Shown here: one piece after another, positions 10,550 to 19,525 of the stretch
Layout: the number at the start of each line of letters is the position of its first letter
Position numbering within the stretch: the stretch's first letter is position 1
Source of the DNA: Cupriavidus plantarum
Lineage (GTDB): Bacteria; Pseudomonadota; Gammaproteobacteria; Burkholderiales; Burkholderiaceae
Reading direction: 5' to 3'
Length of the DNA stretch: 64,000 nt
Assembly: GCF_905397285.1 (NCBI RefSeq)
Contig: NZ_CAJPUX010000010.1
Location: 22,063 to 86,062 of the forward strand
The notes under the pieces: model-generated
Database searches by the model: none
What the model was told of the DNA's origin: nothing
Seen by the model: only the letters and a program-made list of their open reading frames with translations
Position numbers and translations under genes: made by a program

Positions 10550-12105
10550 AGGCAGCGCTGACACGTGTCATATCGGCGACGGCGCTCGCCGCCGCCATCG
10601 CGGGCTGCGCGATCGGCCCAGATTATCGGCGGCCCGAAGTCGCATCGCCGCCGTACTATCGGCTCGATACCGGCGCGCTGGCCATCGAAGCGGACATCGC
10701 GTGGTGGAACACCTTCGACGATCCGGTTCTCACCGCGCTCGTCGAGACCGCGCTGCGCAACAGCTACGACGTGCGCATCGCCACGGCGCGTATCGACGAG
10801 TTCCGCGGCCAGCTGATGATCGCGCGCTCGGCGTTCTATCCGCAGATCGGCGCGACGGCCGCTGCCGCGCGGCAGCGCAGCGGCACGTTCAACACGCTGA
10901 TCGGCACGCCGCTCGAGGCGTTCAGCGGGCCGCGCAACAGCTATCAGCTCGTGGGCAACGCAAGCTGGGAGATCGACGTCTGGGGCCGCATCCGCCGCCA
11001 GGCCGAAGGCGCGGAAGCGGATCTCTGGAATGCCGAGTACACGCGGCGCGGCACGGTACTCGCGCTTGCGGCGTCCGTGGTGCAGGGCTACGCAACGTTG
11101 CGCGGCCTCGACGCGCAGCTCGATATCGCGCGGCAGACGCTGGACGTGCGCGCCAAGGCGGTGAACATTTTCCGGCAGCGCTTCGAAGGCGGCGTGGTGT
11201 CGCAGGTGGAACTGGTACAGGCGGAGAACGACTACTACGCGGCTGAGTCCTCGATTCCGCCGATCCGAGCGTCGATCGCGCAGACGGAGAATGCATTGTC
11301 GGTGCTGCTCGGCCGTGAGCCCGGCCCGATCGAGCGCGGCAAGCCGTTCGATGCGCTGCAGGCGCCCGCTGTCGGCCCCGACATGCCCGCGATGCTGCTG
11401 TCGCGGCGTCCCGATGTCCTGCAGGCCGAGCAGGCGGCAGTGGCCGCGAACGCGCGGCTTGGCGCGGCGGAGGCGTTGTATCTGCCGGCGGTAGACCTCT
11501 CGGCGATGTTTGGCGCGATCGCCGCTACGCCGGGCGCGTTGTGGCACAGCGCGTCGCGCGTGTGGGGCGTGGGGGCAAGCATCACGCAGCCGATCTTCCA
11601 GGGCGGGGCGATCCGCGGGCAGGTGCAGAGCGCCAGCGCCGTGCGCGATCAGGCGATGCTCGCGTATCAGGCCAGCGTACTCAACGCGCTCGCCGACGTG
11701 AACAACGCGCTCGCGGCGAACATGGAGACGCGCATCCGGCTTGCGAGTCTGCGACGGCAGGAGCAATCGCTCGTCATCTATGCGGATCAGGCTACCGCGC
11801 GTTACGAGGGCGGCTATACCAGCTATCTGGAGGTTACCGATGCGCGCGAGAAACTCTATTCGGTGCAGCTCGCGGCGGTGCAGGGGCAGGTGGATGTGCT
11901 GACGGGTGTAGCGACGTTGTATAAGTCGCTTGGCGGCGGGTGGCCGGCCGTGCCGGCCGAGGTGCGGGACGGCGGGATGGTTGGCGATGCGCGGCAACTG
12001 GCACCGGCATCGGCACAGACATCGGCACAGACCTCGCCGCAGTCCTCGCTGCCGTCACCTTCGTCACCTTCCTCCCCTGCGTCCGACCCTCAGGCGTCAC
12101 GCTAG
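10546..12105 (+). CDS. outer-membrane efflux lipoprotein, NodT/OprM family
   Basis: A 519-residue TolC-type channel. The GTG start at 10546 overlaps the pump stop. The signal peptide ends in lipobox IAGC with Cys21, followed by the family pattern IGPDYRRPE. Two outer_membrane efflux repeats are visible as long Ala/Gln/Glu helices around GGVVSQVELVQAEN and GGYTSYLEVTDARE. The last 30 residues are a low-complexity Ser/Pro/Thr/Gln tail encoded partly by a 12-bp tandem repeat, unusual for the family and probably dispensable. It completes the tripartite efflux system with the two genes upstream. Confidence 0.94.
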   Translation: MKAALTRVISATALAAAIAGCAIGPDYRRPEVASPPYYRLDTGALAIEADIAWWNTFDDPVLTALVETALRNSYDVRIATARIDEFRGQLMIARSAFYPQIGATAAAARQRSGTFNTLIGTPLEAFSGPRNSYQLVGNASWEIDVWGRIRRQAEGAEADLWNAEYTRRGTVLALAASVVQGYATLRGLDAQLDIARQTLDVRAKAVNIFRQRFEGGVVSQVELVQAENDYYAAESSIPPIRASIAQTENALSVLLGREPGPIERGKPFDALQAPAVGPDMPAMLLSRRPDVLQAEQAAVAANARLGAAEALYLPAVDLSAMFGAIAATPGALWHSASRVWGVGASITQPIFQGGAIRGQVQSASAVRDQAMLAYQASVLNALADVNNALAANMETRIRLASLRRQEQSLVIYADQATARYEGGYTSYLEVTDAREKLYSVQLAAVQGQVDVLTGVATLYKSLGGGWPAVPAEVRDGGMVGDARQLAPASAQTSAQTSPQSSLPSPSSPSSPASDPQASR

Positions 12106-12134
12106 CGGCGTCGTGTCCGCGCGCGTCATGCCCG

Positions 12135-12656
12135 TCATGCCTCTTCGTCCATCATCGCCGCCACGGGCAGCATCGCGTTGAAGCGTTCCAGCTCGGTCCG
12201 AAACGCCTTTGCACCCGGCCCGGGCACGATCTCCACGTCGCCGAGCGTGATCTCGCTGCCATCCTCGCGCATGAGCCGGGGCGGGCGAATCTCGGTGCCA
12301 TCGCGTCCATCCTTGAGGATCGTCAATGGCCCGTGTTCGGTCGCGCGCCAGCGATCCGCCCATCCCTTCAGCGAGACGAACACCGGAAAAAACTCGCGCC
12401 CCGATTCGGTCAGCGTATAGACGTGACGGGCGCCGCCCCCCGGCGTATGGGTTTTTTCGAGCAGCCCATGCTCGACGAGGGCCTTGAGGCGATTGCTCAG
12501 AATGTTCGGCGCGATGCCGAGCCGTCGCTCGAATTCGTCGAAGCGCGTACTGCCGTAGAACGCCTCGCGCAGGATCAGCATGGCCCAGCGCTCGCCCAAC
12601 ACGCTCAGCGCGCGGGCAATCGGACAGGGCATGGCGGAGAAATCTGTGGATGCCAT
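12135..12656 (-). CDS. HxlR-family transcriptional regulator
   Basis: A 173-residue winged-helix regulator. The HxlR signature is clear: MPCPIARALSVLGERW with a conserved Cys11, then an HTH around FDEFERRLGIAPNILSNRLKAL and a wing ending in YTLTESGREF. The ATG at 12656 gives the usual family start; an upstream in-frame ATG at 12749 would add 31 unrelated residues. It converges on the RND efflux operon, so control of that operon is possible but not shown. A TACA-N4-TGTA inverted repeat lies about 20 bp ahead of the start and may be an autoregulatory site. The C-terminal 70 residues extend beyond the usual 110-140 residue family length. Confidence 0.9.
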   Translation of the reverse strand: MASTDFSAMPCPIARALSVLGERWAMLILREAFYGSTRFDEFERRLGIAPNILSNRLKALVEHGLLEKTHTPGGGARHVYTLTESGREFFPVFVSLKGWADRWRATEHGPLTILKDGRDGTEIRPPRLMREDGSEITLGDVEIVPGPGAKAFRTELERFNAMLPVAAMMDEEA

Positions 12657-12675
12657 GACATCGTCACTTTGGTGG

Positions 12676-12687
12676 TACAAGTCTGTA
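12676..12687. promoter_or_regulatory. candidate operator TACA-N4-TGTA ahead of hxlR-type gene
   Basis: Perfect short inverted repeat TACA-AGTC-TGTA located 20 to 31 bp upstream of the HxlR-type start codon. Dimeric HxlR proteins bind short inverted repeats near their own promoters. The assignment is an inference from position and symmetry. Confidence 0.35.
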
Positions 12688-12931
12688 TCATCATAGCTTG
12701 CATCATGAAAGCGTGCTCGTGAGATTTTTTCATGGCGGCATGACGGCAAGGAAAATCGACCGGCGGTACGCCAGCGCGCGCCGTTTGCGTTCGCAGATCG
12801 CGCGCAGTCCGCGTGCTGTTCGCGCGGATCGGCATGGGTTTTGTCGGGCCCCCGCCATGCGCGGCGTATAGTGACGGGGTCTCATCGTTCCCACGCCGCC
12901 CGTCTTACGGCCGCCGCAAGATCGCTGCTTC

Positions 12932-14416
12932 ATGACCGAAACTAACGAACCCTCCCGCCCCGAGCCTTCCTCCGAGTCCGCGCCCGGGTCAGCCGGGTCC
13001 GCATCCGAGTCGCCGGGGTCCGCATCCGCCGCCGACGCTGCAGCGCGCGGCATTCGCCACCGCGCCAGACACGCCATCGCGCGCAAGTCGCGCCAGGCTG
13101 GCCGGATCTCGCGTACGACGATGCGCTACGCAGTGTTCATGTGCGGCGCGGCGGGCGTGGCGCTGTTCTCGCTGGTCTTCGCATGGATCGCCGAAACCGC
13201 GCTGCGCTGGAACGCCAAGCTGACCGCCGCCACGCCGTGGCTGGCGTTCGTCATGCTGCCGTTCGGCCTCGCCGCGTTGCGCTGGCTGACGATTCGGTAC
13301 GCCGCCCAGGCGCGCGGCAGCGGCATTCCGCAGGTGCTGGCCGCGATCTCGCTGCCGCCGGACAGCGCGCCGCAGCGCATCCTCGTGTCGTTCCGGCAGG
13401 CGATGTGGAAGGTCGTGCTGACGGCGGCGGCACTGCTCGCGGGCGCCTCGGTCGGCCGCGAGGGCCCGTCGGTGCAGGTCGGCGCGGCGGCGATGCTGTC
13501 GTGGGGCCGGTGGTGCGAGCAGAAGCTGCGCTTTCGCACGGGCTTCCATCCCAACGCGCTAATCTGCGCGGGCGCCGCGGGCGGGCTCGCGTCGGCCTTC
13601 AACACGCCGCTGGCCGGTGTGGTCTTCGCAATCGAAGAACTGGGACGCGGCGCCGCGATGCGCTGGGATCGCGTCGTGCTGTCCGGCGTGCTGACCGCCG
13701 GCTTTCTCACGCTATCGCTGCTCGGCAACAATCCGTATTTCAGCATCAAGGTGCCGATCCTCGCGCTGCACGATGCATGGGGTCCCGTGCTGATGTGCGC
13801 GGTCGTCAATGGCGTGCTCGGCGGCATGTTCGCGAAGCTGCTGATCGGTGGCGTCCCGGGCCTGCTGCCCGCGCGCTGGCGCAAATGGCCGCAGGCCCAT
13901 CCGATCTGGGTCGCGTTCGGCTGCGGGCTGATCGTGGCCGCAATTGGCTACGGCACGGCGGGCGCGACGTTCGGCACGGGCTACGAGCAGGCCTCGGCCC
14001 TGATCAATGGTCACGGCGACAGTACGCTATGGTTCGGCGTGGGCAAGTTCTTCGCGACCGTGCTGTCCTACTTCGCGGGCATTCCGGGTGGCATCTTCAC
14101 GCCCGCGCTGGCCATCGGCGCCGGCATCGGCGACAACGTCGCGCACTTTCTCGGCTTCCTGCCGGAGCCGCGCATGCTCGCGCTGATCTCGATGGCCGCG
14201 TTCCTCGCCGCCGCCACGCAGGCGCCGATCACCGCGAGCGTGATCGTGATGGAGATGACGCGCACGCAGGACCTGACCGTGTTCCTGCTGGCGTCGTCGC
14301 TGCTCGCATCGTTCCTGGCGCGGCAATTCTGCCCGCACCCGTTCTATCACCACATGGGTCACGCGTTCCGGCGCGAAGCACTGACCGTGACGCGTCGGCC
14401 ATCGTCGGCGGAGTAA
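12932..14416 (+). CDS. ClC-type chloride channel or H+/Cl- exchanger
   Basis: A 494-residue polytopic membrane protein. The three ClC anion-pathway signatures are present: GSGIP at 129-133, GREGP at 175-179 including the gating Glu177, and GIFTPAL near 385-391. The segment FNTPLAGVVFAIEELGR is also typical. The first 60 residues are a Ser/Gly/Ala/Glu-rich, probably disordered cytosolic tail with short repeats of SGSAS type, followed by an Arg-rich patch. No CBS domains follow the channel. A gating Glu is found in both channels and exchangers, so the transport mode is left open. Confidence 0.92.
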   Translation: MTETNEPSRPEPSSESAPGSAGSASESPGSASAADAAARGIRHRARHAIARKSRQAGRISRTTMRYAVFMCGAAGVALFSLVFAWIAETALRWNAKLTAATPWLAFVMLPFGLAALRWLTIRYAAQARGSGIPQVLAAISLPPDSAPQRILVSFRQAMWKVVLTAAALLAGASVGREGPSVQVGAAAMLSWGRWCEQKLRFRTGFHPNALICAGAAGGLASAFNTPLAGVVFAIEELGRGAAMRWDRVVLSGVLTAGFLTLSLLGNNPYFSIKVPILALHDAWGPVLMCAVVNGVLGGMFAKLLIGGVPGLLPARWRKWPQAHPIWVAFGCGLIVAAIGYGTAGATFGTGYEQASALINGHGDSTLWFGVGKFFATVLSYFAGIPGGIFTPALAIGAGIGDNVAHFLGFLPEPRMLALISMAAFLAAATQAPITASVIVMEMTRTQDLTVFLLASSLLASFLARQFCPHPFYHHMGHAFRREALTVTRRPSSAE

Positions 14417-14591
14417 GCGCTCAGGGGCGAAAAGGCCCGCGCGAATCGTGCGGCAACGCATGGATTTCCGTAACGCTTTGGCCTACCATGTGCCGCGCGC
14501 GTACCTGAGGCGGCAGACCCGGGGCGCGTGTGTGTTCCGGCGGCACACGTACCGCGCCGGCAGCCTTTCGATGCACTCGGGGGAGCGCCAG

Positions 14592-14870
14592 ATGGCCACG
14601 CAACGACCTGTTGGCAGGGGACAGTCCCAGCAGCAAGCGCAGCAACCGCAACGTTCGGCGCCCAACCGGCCGGCCGAGATCGATCTTGCCGCCGACAGCA
14701 TGTGGCACACCCGCGGCCTGCAGAGCAACACGCGCATGCGTGCGCCGCTCGCCCGCCGCACGCCGCCGCGCCAGCTACCGCCCAGCCGTCTGCCGCGCCT
14801 GCTGCTGTGGGCCGTGCTGCTTGCCGTGGCCGGCATGCTCGCGAACGCCGCGATGCATATGCTGCGCTAG
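14592..14870 (+). CDS. small tail-anchored membrane protein
   Basis: A 92-residue protein, not recognised. A Gln/Arg/Pro-rich soluble part of about 65 residues is followed by one hydrophobic helix (LLLWAVLLAVAGMLANAAM) next to the C-terminus. The ATG at 14592 is preceded by GGGGGAGCG, a good ribosome site; an alternative ATG at 14571 would add seven residues. Codon use fits the neighbours. Function cannot be suggested. Confidence 0.55.
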   Translation: MATQRPVGRGQSQQQAQQPQRSAPNRPAEIDLAADSMWHTRGLQSNTRMRAPLARRTPPRQLPPSRLPRLLLWAVLLAVAGMLANAAMHMLR

Positions 14871-14975
14871 CCACCTCGAGCGCCGGGCGAAGATTCGTAA
14901 CGAACTCCCACATCCGGGCACGGAACATCTGGTATCAGGCAAACTCCAACCCGAGCCATTTCCAGGAGTTCCGTT

Positions 14976-15719
14976 TTGAAATTCTCAGTCGCCGCGCTTG
15001 CGGCCGCTGGCCTGTTTGCCACGTTTGCGGCATCCGCGGCCGGCACCCCCGCGGACGCCAGCGCGCAGATCCCGGGTCAGGGGGACGCGCTCACGTCCAT
15101 GTTGTCCACGCTCGAGATCGGCAGCCCGCTGCCCGAGATGCCGGATTGCGCCGACCATCGCACCCCCAACGGTCGAGACGTGACCGCGCTCTGCGTGGAA
15201 CTGCGCGGCGACGGGACCATGCGGCAGATCGGCGTGCCGCGCGACAAGCGCCCCGCGTTCATGGATGGCCCGCACCTCGTCGGCTTCGTCGACGGCAATG
15301 CCCTGGTGGGCGTGATCATTCCGACCGATGGCATCCGTTCGCAGGATGCCGCGATGCAGAGCCTCAGCGCGCGATATGGCAAGCCGTTCCGCCAGGAGCA
15401 GGAAGACCTGCGCGACAAGGCCGGCAAGTCCGTCAAGGCGACGCACGCGGGCTGGATGAAGAAGCCGCTGACGGTCGAGTTCTATGCGATTCCGGACGAT
15501 CCGTCGGAAGGAACGATCGAATTGCTGCTGCCGCGCGCGCGGGCGCTGATGGCCAATCGCGACGCGGAAGTCGCCAAGTCGCTGGCACCGGCATCGGCGC
15601 CCGCCGCCAAGGGTGGGAAGGTGGCCGAGAGGGCTGCCGACAAGCCCGTGGACAAGCCAGCCGAAAAGGCCGCGGACAAGAAGTGGCCGGTGAAGCCCAT
15701 CGATCCGGGAAAATGGTGA
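14976..15719 (+). CDS. secreted hypothetical protein with Lys/Asp/Pro-rich tail
   Basis: A 247-residue protein starting at a TTG codon with AGGAG eight bases ahead. It has a short, clear Sec signal (MKFSVAALAAAGLFATFAASAAG) with cleavage after ASA near residue 21. The mature part of about 170 residues has no recognised motif. The last 45 residues are an Ala/Lys/Asp/Pro repeat of the type ADKPVDKPAEKAADK, probably extended. It is likely periplasmic. No function is suggested by the neighbours. Confidence 0.7.
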   Translation: MKFSVAALAAAGLFATFAASAAGTPADASAQIPGQGDALTSMLSTLEIGSPLPEMPDCADHRTPNGRDVTALCVELRGDGTMRQIGVPRDKRPAFMDGPHLVGFVDGNALVGVIIPTDGIRSQDAAMQSLSARYGKPFRQEQEDLRDKAGKSVKATHAGWMKKPLTVEFYAIPDDPSEGTIELLLPRARALMANRDAEVAKSLAPASAPAAKGGKVAERAADKPVDKPAEKAADKKWPVKPIDPGKW

Positions 15720-15762
15720 TACAAGCGGTGACGCAAGCGGTGAGGGGACGGGGTCGCGCGGG

Positions 15763-16212
15763 CTAGTCCGCCGCGCGCCGCCGATCGATTTTCCGCGCGA
15801 GCACGATCGACGTGGTCGTGTGATTGACCCCATCGAGCATGCCGATCTCGTCGAGCAGCTTGTCGAGCCGGGCATGCGTGTCGCAGCGAATCACGGCCAT
15901 ATAGTCGACGGGCCCGCTGACCGAGTTCAACTCTTCCACCTCAGGTAGCCGCTGGAGCGCGCGCACCACCGTCGGCGCGGCCTTCGGCTGCACCGACAGC
16001 CCGCAGAACGCGAGGATCGCGCTGTCCTCCATCTGCCGCCCCAGCCGGACGCCATAGCCCGCAATCACGCCCGTTTTCTCCAGCCGCGCGATGCGGGCGA
16101 CCACGGTCGTGCGCGCGATGCCGAGCGCGCGCGCAAGGTTCGCGGCGGACTCGCGCGCATTGCCTTGCAGCAGCGACAGCAGGTGGCGATCGATCTGGTC
16201 CAGTTCGGTCAT
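15763..16212 (-). CDS. Lrp/AsnC-family transcriptional regulator
   Basis: A 149-residue regulator. The N-terminal HTH (LDQIDRHLLSLLQGNAR then LARALGIARTTVVARIARLEKTGVIAGYGVRLG) is the family hallmark and is followed by a RAM ligand-binding domain. It is divergent from the saccharopine-dehydrogenase-like gene across a 120-bp gap that carries an inverted repeat CGGAATGT/ACATTCCG. Position suggests that it controls lysine degradation in response to an amino acid. That role is inferred from context. Confidence 0.93.
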   Translation of the reverse strand: MTELDQIDRHLLSLLQGNARESAANLARALGIARTTVVARIARLEKTGVIAGYGVRLGRQMEDSAILAFCGLSVQPKAAPTVVRALQRLPEVEELNSVSGPVDYMAVIRCDTHARLDKLLDEIGMLDGVNHTTTSIVLARKIDRRRAAD

Positions 16213-16217
16213 TGCGT

Positions 16218-16280
16218 CGGAATGTCTCGTCGTTTCGACGGATTATGCAGGGCATTCGTCAATCTTGTCTCTACATTCCG
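16218..16280. promoter_or_regulatory. candidate Lrp-type operator region, inverted repeat
   Basis: CGGAATGT at 16218-16225 and its exact complement ACATTCCG at 16273-16280 lie about 47 bp apart in the divergent gap between the Lrp-type regulator and the lysine dehydrogenase gene. A related GCATTCG lies between them. Lrp proteins wrap DNA over several spaced sites, so the arrangement is plausible. Confidence 0.35.
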
Positions 16281-16332
16281 TCGGCGCCGTTCTCCATACT
16301 GGAGGTAACGACAACGCACATCCGGAGCCGAC

Positions 16333-17478
16333 ATGCTGACCTCGACCCTTCGTCCAACGCCCGTCGCCGTCCTCGGCGCCGGCAATATCGGCCGCATCAT
16401 CGCGACGATGCTGCACGACACTGGCGACTATCGCGTGACCCTCGTCGATCGCGATGCGAGCCGCTTGAGGGGCCTCGATGACGCCATCGTCGTCCGCACG
16501 GCCGATCCGACCGATGCGGCGGCCTGCGCGGCGCTGCTGACGGACGCCACGGCGGTCCTCAATGCGCTGCCCTTCCACGCCGCGATCGGTGTGGCCACCG
16601 TGGCCGCGCGGCTCGGCGTCCATTACTTCGACCTCACCGAAGACGTGGCGGCAACCCATGCGATCGGCGCGCTCGCCGAGGGCGCTCGCGCCGTGCTGAT
16701 GCCCCAGTGCGGCCTGGCTCCCGGCTTTATCGGCGTGGTCGGCCACGATCTCGCGCGGCAATTCCTCGATGGCGGTGCACTGCTGGACCTGCGCATGCGC
16801 GTGGGCGCATTGCCCCGCTATCCGGACAACGCGCTCAAGTACAACCTCACGTGGAGCACGGAGGGTCTGATCAACGAGTACTGCAACCCGTGCGAAGCGA
16901 TCGTCGATGGCCGCCGCGTCGAACTCCCGGCGCTCGAGGGGCTGGAGAGCTTCGCGGTGGACGGCATCGAATACGAGGCGTTCAATACGTCCGGAGGGCT
17001 TGGCACGCTACCGGAAACGCTGGCCGGCCGCGCGCGCCATGTCGACTACAAGTCGATCCGCTATCCCGGCCACTGCGCCCAGATGAAGCTGCTGCTCAAC
17101 GACCTCCGCCTGCGCGAGCGCCGCGATTGGCTCCGCGACATCTTCGAACGGGCGATTCCCGTGACGGAGCAGGACGTCGTGATCGTATTCGCCAGCGCGA
17201 CGGGGTATCGGGGCGGCAACACCGGATCGGCCAGAGGTCCACTGACGCAGGCCTCGTTCTCAGCCAGAATCGGCGGCATGGACACCCCGCAGGGTCACGT
17301 CAATGCGATTCAGCTGACCACCGCGGCAGGCATCTGCACGGCGCTCGACCTCGTGATCCAGGGCGAACTGCCGCAGGCGGGCTTCGTGCGGCAGGAGGCC
17401 ATACCGCTCGACCGGTTCCTGGAGAATCGTTTTGGCCAGCACTATGCGCACCATCCATTGAGGGAAACCATCGCATGA
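16333..17478 (+). CDS. saccharopine dehydrogenase-like / lysine dehydrogenase
   Basis: A 381-residue NAD(P)-binding oxidoreductase of the saccharopine dehydrogenase superfamily. The Rossmann motif GAGNIG is at residues 15-20 and is followed by an acidic strand end (VTLVDRD). Such enzymes include lysine 6-dehydrogenase, which turns lysine into aminoadipate semialdehyde. The next lysine-type gene, an aldehyde dehydrogenase for that product, is 8 kb downstream, beyond an inserted glycosylation island. The last bases of this gene, including its stop, are the left copy of a 17-bp direct repeat. Activity on lysine rather than another substrate is inferred from context. Confidence 0.82.
   Translation: MLTSTLRPTPVAVLGAGNIGRIIATMLHDTGDYRVTLVDRDASRLRGLDDAIVVRTADPTDAAACAALLTDATAVLNALPFHAAIGVATVAARLGVHYFDLTEDVAATHAIGALAEGARAVLMPQCGLAPGFIGVVGHDLARQFLDGGALLDLRMRVGALPRYPDNALKYNLTWSTEGLINEYCNPCEAIVDGRRVELPALEGLESFAVDGIEYEAFNTSGGLGTLPETLAGRARHVDYKSIRYPGHCAQMKLLLNDLRLRERRDWLRDIFERAIPVTEQDVVIVFASATGYRGGNTGSARGPLTQASFSARIGGMDTPQGHVNAIQLTTAAGICTALDLVIQGELPQAGFVRQEAIPLDRFLENRFGQHYAHHPLRETIA
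17462..17478. repeat. left copy of 17-bp direct repeat flanking the glycan island
   Basis: GGGAAACCATCGCATGA, identical to 25440-25456. Here it encodes the last residues and stop of the lysine-dehydrogenase-like gene. The right copy holds the spacer and start codon of the aldehyde dehydrogenase. The two copies diverge on both sides. Confidence 0.85.
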
Positions 17479-17502
17479 GTGCGCGACCGGCAATCTGAGC
17501 TC

Positions 17503-17540
17503 AGCGGGGCCTATCTGCAACACGGGGCCCCGCGTTTTGT
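17503..17540 (+). terminator. rho-independent terminator after lysine-dehydrogenase-like gene
   Basis: Stem GCGGGGCC (17504-17511) pairs with GGCCCCGC (17526-17533) across a 14-nt loop and is followed by GTTTTGT. The T-tract overlaps the -35 box of the next promoter, so the island is probably transcribed separately. Confidence 0.7.
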
Positions 17541-17565
17541 CACAGTGCTCCGTTTCTCCTATACA
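17537..17565 (+). promoter_or_regulatory. sigma70-type promoter of the glycan island
   Basis: TTGTCA (17537-17542), 17-bp spacer, TATACA (17560-17565). The predicted start near 17572 leaves a leader of about 120 nt before the first gene. Confidence 0.55.
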
Positions 17566-17586
17566 GTTCGATTCGCGGTATCGAAC
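17566..17586. promoter_or_regulatory. perfect inverted repeat over the island transcription start
   Basis: GTTCGAT-N7-ATCGAAC, directly after the -10 box and covering the predicted +1. The position suits a repressor operator. It could also form a hairpin at the 5' end of the mRNA. Confidence 0.45.
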
Positions 17587-17695
17587 AGACCGCCCGGGCA
17601 CCACTGGCGGACCTGAACGCGCGCCCGCGCGGACGCGTGCCTGAAAGCATTTCCAGTACGAACGATTAAATTTTCGAGTCATTCCAGCGGATGTT

Positions 17696-19525
17696 ATGCA
17701 GACAGGTACCGATTTAGCGAATCCGCACAGGTTATGGTCCGATAAAAATTATCAAAAGCTCGTTCCGTGGTTGATTCCGCTGGTGACGGTGTGCGTCATG
17801 TCGCTGTTCATCATGCCGAGACGCGCCATTGGGCTATCGAGCGATGACGGATTATTCCTGACGCTGTCGTGGCAGGTCGCCAATGGGTTTGGGCTCGACC
17901 ACCTGGCGCTGCCACAGACGCCGAATTACCTCGTCAATGCGGTGTTCATGGGGCTTGGGTTTCATGAGATATTCTGGTTCCGCTTTCTCAATGTGTTCCT
18001 TTGCGCATTGTCGTCCTTGGCGCTCTTCACGGCGCTGAAGAAGGACGAGACGCCTGGATACGTCACACCGGTCGCGGTCGCCGCGTCTTCCGGTATTTAC
18101 CTTTACACGATTCAAGGCCCCAATAGCCTCGCACTGAATTTCTTCATGCTGGGACTTGCGGCGTTCATCGCGGGACATGCGCAGGCGGATCGACGGCGCA
18201 CGAGCTGGCTCGTCGTTTCCGGCCTCCTTCTCGCGCTTGCCGGGTTCATGCACGTCGTAGTGGCGGCGGCGCTCACCGTCTGGATCGTTTTCTCCATGGC
18301 GCTCGGCTATCGGAGCAGGGTGGTCTTGCTGGTGTATGTCGTCTGCAGTGCGATTCTGTGGGGCTGGTATATCCATGCCGTGGGCCCGTCCATTTTCTTT
18401 TCTGCCCCAAAGGCGCACAGCGGCGACACCTTCCACCTGTTGGGACGCCTGCTGTCGATTCTTCGTTATTACGGGGAAATTGCGCTCTTTTCGCTGTGCT
18501 GCCTGATCGCGCTTGGCGCCGTCGTGAAGCTGAACAGGATCGGCATATTCCTGTGCGCGTGTCTGGCCGCGTTCTTTGTCTACCACCTGTGCGACTACGT
18601 CTATCACACGATTCACCTCGATGAGCCGATACAACTCGGCCCGGCGTTCCTGTGGCATGGAAAGTATCTGCTCAGCGACGAAGGCCTGTGGATCAGCGCG
18701 CTGCCGGGGGCGTTCGCATTTCATGTATTGATCGCCGCGTTCCTCTACTACTGCCTTTCGCCATGGCAAGGCGCGTGGCTGTTCCGGAAACGTCAGGGCA
18801 ACGACGCGGCCGCGCGCCGTCCCGCGCGGCGCGATCGCGAACTGGTTATCGCCGCTGCGGGGATCGTTACCCTGCAACTGGCGACGAGCGTCGGGAGCAA
18901 TACGGGTATCAGCCAGGGCATGATTTTCTTCGCGGGACCCGCTTGTGGATTAACGATCATGCTCCTGTGCGGCGCCGGTGAGGACCGCAGCGCATTCGAT
19001 CGCGTGGCGCACAAAGGCTTCTGCGCCCTATGCCTCGGCACCATCGCGCTGTTTTCGCTGTTCTACGACCACACCGAGAACCAGCGGATTTTTTCGCGCG
19101 GCATCGCCCCGATATCGGTGTCTCCCCTGCGTGGTCTATGGGCGCATCCCCAATACTCGAGCGCGATGAGCAAGTTGATCGACGCTTATGAGAAGAACGG
19201 ATGCGCGAACAAACGCATGATGGCGATGGATTACGTTCCACTGCTGAATTACGTGGTGAGGCATCCCTTCGATGCAGCCGTGGGTCTTGTGCGTCCGCTG
19301 TTCTTTTTCTCCAACGAGAAAATACTGTCAGAATTCAACAAGGGTGAAAGCTGGTGTGTCATCGACGTGACGTCCATCGAAACCCGCGCCTATATCGACA
19401 GAACCGGGACGGATCCGAGATCGGATGTCCGCAACTGGCTGGAACAGCATAGTCACGTCACGGAGAAAATGGAAACGGAGGGGTTGGTCGACCTTTCGGA
19501 TATGGCATTTTATGTTGTCAAATAG
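17696..19525 (+). CDS. polytopic GT-C type glycosyltransferase (GT39/ArnT-like), putative
   Basis: A 609-residue membrane protein with about ten or more hydrophobic helices. After the first helix comes SSDDGLFLTLSWQVANG, the acidic first-loop motif of GT-C enzymes that use polyprenyl-phosphate sugars outside the inner membrane. A soluble C-terminal part of about 140 residues follows. It is the first gene of the island, behind its own promoter and a long leader. Base composition is more A/T-rich than its neighbours, for example around 17700-17760 and 19300-19620, a sign of foreign origin. Its likely role is the final transfer of the sugar to an unknown periplasmic acceptor. An alternative ATG lies at 17691 in another frame. 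Confidence 0.7.
   Translation: MQTGTDLANPHRLWSDKNYQKLVPWLIPLVTVCVMSLFIMPRRAIGLSSDDGLFLTLSWQVANGFGLDHLALPQTPNYLVNAVFMGLGFHEIFWFRFLNVFLCALSSLALFTALKKDETPGYVTPVAVAASSGIYLYTIQGPNSLALNFFMLGLAAFIAGHAQADRRRTSWLVVSGLLLALAGFMHVVVAAALTVWIVFSMALGYRSRVVLLVYVVCSAILWGWYIHAVGPSIFFSAPKAHSGDTFHLLGRLLSILRYYGEIALFSLCCLIALGAVVKLNRIGIFLCACLAAFFVYHLCDYVYHTIHLDEPIQLGPAFLWHGKYLLSDEGLWISALPGAFAFHVLIAAFLYYCLSPWQGAWLFRKRQGNDAAARRPARRDRELVIAAAGIVTLQLATSVGSNTGISQGMIFFAGPACGLTIMLLCGAGEDRSAFDRVAHKGFCALCLGTIALFSLFYDHTENQRIFSRGIAPISVSPLRGLWAHPQYSSAMSKLIDAYEKNGCANKRMMAMDYVPLLNYVVRHPFDAAVGLVRPLFFFSNEKILSEFNKGESWCVIDVTSIETRAYIDRTGTDPRSDVRNWLEQHSHVTEKMETEGLVDLSDMAFYVVK

Noticed and set aside
17475..17498. Seven-codon frame starting in the overlap at the end of the lysine dehydrogenase gene.
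   Set aside because: It is too short and does not match the aldehyde dehydrogenase start, so it is not a clear remnant of that gene. It is probably chance sequence at the insertion point.
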